64,000 nt of DNA from Utricularia gibba (taxonomy: Eukaryota > Streptophyta > Magnoliopsida > Lamiales > Lentibulariaceae), in assembly GCA_002189035.1 (NCBI GenBank), contig NEEC01000013.1, positions 2,356,001 to 2,420,000 on the forward strand. Reading direction: 5' to 3'. A model generated the notes under the pieces. The model worked only from the letters and a program-made list of their open reading frames with translations, was not told the DNA's origin and did not search any database. The position numbers were made by a program, and so were the translations under genes. Below are positions 62,348 to 64,000 of the stretch, piece by piece. Positions within the stretch are counted from its first letter, which is position 1. Every line of letters starts with the position of its first letter.

Positions 62348-64000
62348 AGGATGAAGGTATCAGCAAAGGTCTATGGGTGGAATCAAGGTGCACTAGATCA
62401 CTTGGCTCTTGGATCAGTCTTGTATTTCTCTCTTGGAAATTCAATTCCCTAGGTGTCAACAACACAAGTGGAGAAGAAATAGCTCATAGACTATTTCTTA
62501 CATGCTCTCAACGTCATATGGCTAGCTAGAGATGCAACATAGGGAAGCGACTTACACATGTTCATCGGAAGAGTTGAAAGATAGAGCATTCATAATTCCA
62601 TGGTGTAATGGGACTATGGCTCTCTAATATCCTATAGCTGGAGGGTTCTCATGCATTGTAGTTGGGATTTTGTGATGGAGAGCATTTGGGATGAGTTCTC
62701 AAAGGTGTGTTCTTATCAACCTAACAACAGTACACTTGTCACTAGAAGTTACCAAAGGACTGATCTTGCCGAAAAGATTAAAACTTTGGCGATCGTGAGT
62801 CCAAGGGACATCCTAAAGTACACAACATAAGGCAAGGAATCATTTGTGATAACATATGTTTTTGAGTATTCTAAGGTAGGAAAAATGATTAATATTTTAT
62901 TATAAAAATCAGATTATATTGTGTGTTTCTACATTTTTGTGATTATCAGCATAGTATGCGTCTTTTATTCCTAATTGGAACTAAATCAAGATTTAGTCCC
63001 AACCTTAGTTCTAATCACTTTCTTGAGCAATGCAGCACGTTTTAACAGCTCAAATCCCAAAGAACCGAAAAGCAAACAATGGAGGCATCATGAAAAGAGG
63101 ACAAAAGCTGAAAGAAGTACATCAAATCCTAATGTAGAGAAAAAAAGTAGATTTTTGGAATAATAAAGAAAGAGAAGACTAACTCCCATTAAAGAACATG
63201 AAAACAATTCTTGGAGGGGATCTAGTAGAAGGAGTAGCAGAACCATGGAGGATGAAGAAGACAAAACCATGATCCAAGTCATTTTTTGAAGCTTTCTCAT
63301 GCTTGTGAAGGACACTATTCTTAACTAGGAGTTGTTTTAGCTTTTTTTGCGAGAACTATTTGTTGTTTATGTTTCTGTTATGCGTTTTATGTTGTTTTTT
63401 AACTTTAGAACCAAAATGATGTTTATGAAATGTCATGAAAGTGTTTTTCTTTTTCTTAGTATGAGTGGCTAAGCACTTGGGGGTACCTTTGGACAAAGGG
63501 GGGTGAGCATGCTTATTGTTCACTAGATCATACTATCATTTAATCACTCTATTTACTTAACAAAATAGGATAGATCTAGGAGGAGTGGTTTTCATCATAA
63601 ACAGCCCAAATTAGAGATAGATAAAAAAATTAGGGAAAAACAAAGGTTTGGGTAAACTTGAGCCTTTGCTTGTTAGATGAATGATTTTAGGTTTAAATGG
63701 GATAGTTGTAGTGATTAACATGCTACCCCTGAGTGTCCCAAGGCATTATCTTCTTTTATTTTACATAAACATCTGCTTTTACCTGTTTACTATCTTTCTG
63801 CATATTATCGTCGAATTGCTTTAATCATAATTTAGACTAAATCTCTTAAATGTGACAAAATATGAATGTATTGACTTTTACATAACAAACACCTAGCTTC
63901 TTGTATTCGACCCTAGTCCACTATGCTCATATTTTTTATATGATTGATTGTGAATTAGGTTATAAATTTTATTTGATAGGGAAATTAGCATTTTAACAAT
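62341..64000 (+). mobile_element. Non-satellite flank, possible LTR retrotransposon (partial)
   Basis: The base composition turns AT-rich, and no satellite motif or long open frame is present. Two readings are possible. In the first, an LTR begins with tgttggaagg at 62341 and ends near ttagca at ~63990, ~1.65 kb, a length within the range of plant Athila-type LTRs. In the second, 62348-63503 is the 3' end of an internal region and a purine run at 63493-63503 precedes a shorter LTR starting tgagcatgc at 63504. The cttgtattcgaccctagtcc motif (~63899) and the bases at the window end resemble what I recall of Ty3-type plant elements just upstream of the primer binding site, but that site itself is not in the window. 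No protease, reverse transcriptase or integrase sequence is visible. Confidence 0.4.
63493..63505 (+). other. Candidate polypurine tract followed by TG
   Basis: The run acaaaggggggtg is purine-only apart from its second base and the t of the final tg. A polypurine tract directly before TG is the usual mark of the start of a 3' LTR. A similar ttggggg run lies just upstream at ~63478. With only one candidate LTR end visible this remains weak. Confidence 0.3.

Noticed and set aside
62338-62529. 63-codon frame spanning the satellite border
   Set aside because: It begins inside decayed satellite with no ATG and has no recognisable domain.
62975-63163. 62-codon frame in the right flank
   Set aside because: It would need a TTG start, is rich in Lys, Ser and Asn as expected from A-rich DNA, and matches no family I recognise.
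63088-63315. 75-codon minus-strand frame, rich in Leu and Ser, looking like a membrane segment
   Set aside because: The hydrophobic run is the reverse complement of A/G-rich sequence overlapping the previous frame. Nothing else supports a gene.
1-64000. Telomere repeats or subtelomeric junction
   Set aside because: No run of TTTAGGG, TTAGGG or their complements was seen.

Overview
The window is almost entirely one tandem satellite array. About 62.3 of the 64 kb (1 to ~62347) consists of copies of a ~346-bp monomer in head-to-tail order on one strand. The last ~1.65 kb is AT-richer non-satellite DNA with weak hallmarks of an LTR retrotransposon. I find no supportable protein-coding gene, tRNA, rRNA, CRISPR array or telomere repeat. 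A long homogeneous satellite with a ~346-bp unit (about two nucleosome lengths), bordered by retroelement-like DNA, suggests a plant chromosome, in pericentromeric, centromeric or heterochromatic-knob satellite. I cannot name the species, and nothing in the window separates these locations.

Layout. (1) 1-690: decayed, truncated outer monomers. (2) 690-3350: an older outer subfamily at regular 345-347 bp spacing, ending in a monomer with a ~107-bp deletion. (3) 3350-5426: an intermediate subfamily. (4) 5426-7195: the young subfamily appears and forms a short two-monomer higher-order repeat (A-B-A-B, ~694 bp). (5) 7195-49340: the core. Intact monomers here are nearly identical, but they alternate with monomers shortened by one to a few bases and with scrambled stretches of ~60-800 bp. 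(6) 49340-56040: several young and intermediate subtypes in repeated blocks, again with scrambled stretches, plus a duplication offset by ~3.48 kb. (7) 56040-59570: regular young-to-intermediate monomers. (8) 59570-61700: old right-hand subfamily with a local 345-bp amplification. (9) 61700-62347: strongly decayed terminal monomers. (10) 62341-64000: non-satellite, possible LTR element.

Two observations matter most. First, the array is layered like an onion. Outer monomers on both sides share diagnostic variants, intermediate monomers on both sides share others (for example ~5.0 kb and ~60.8 kb), and the youngest subtype lies between. This fits expansion of a young variant from inside an older array. 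Second, the core changes mutational mode. Outside it monomers differ by substitutions and keep 345-347 bp spacing; inside they differ mainly by deletions, many at the very positions that distinguish subtypes. That pattern is what a consensus built from several unlike copies would give, so I read much of 7.2-56 kb as likely assembly or consensus damage rather than biology until raw reads show otherwise.
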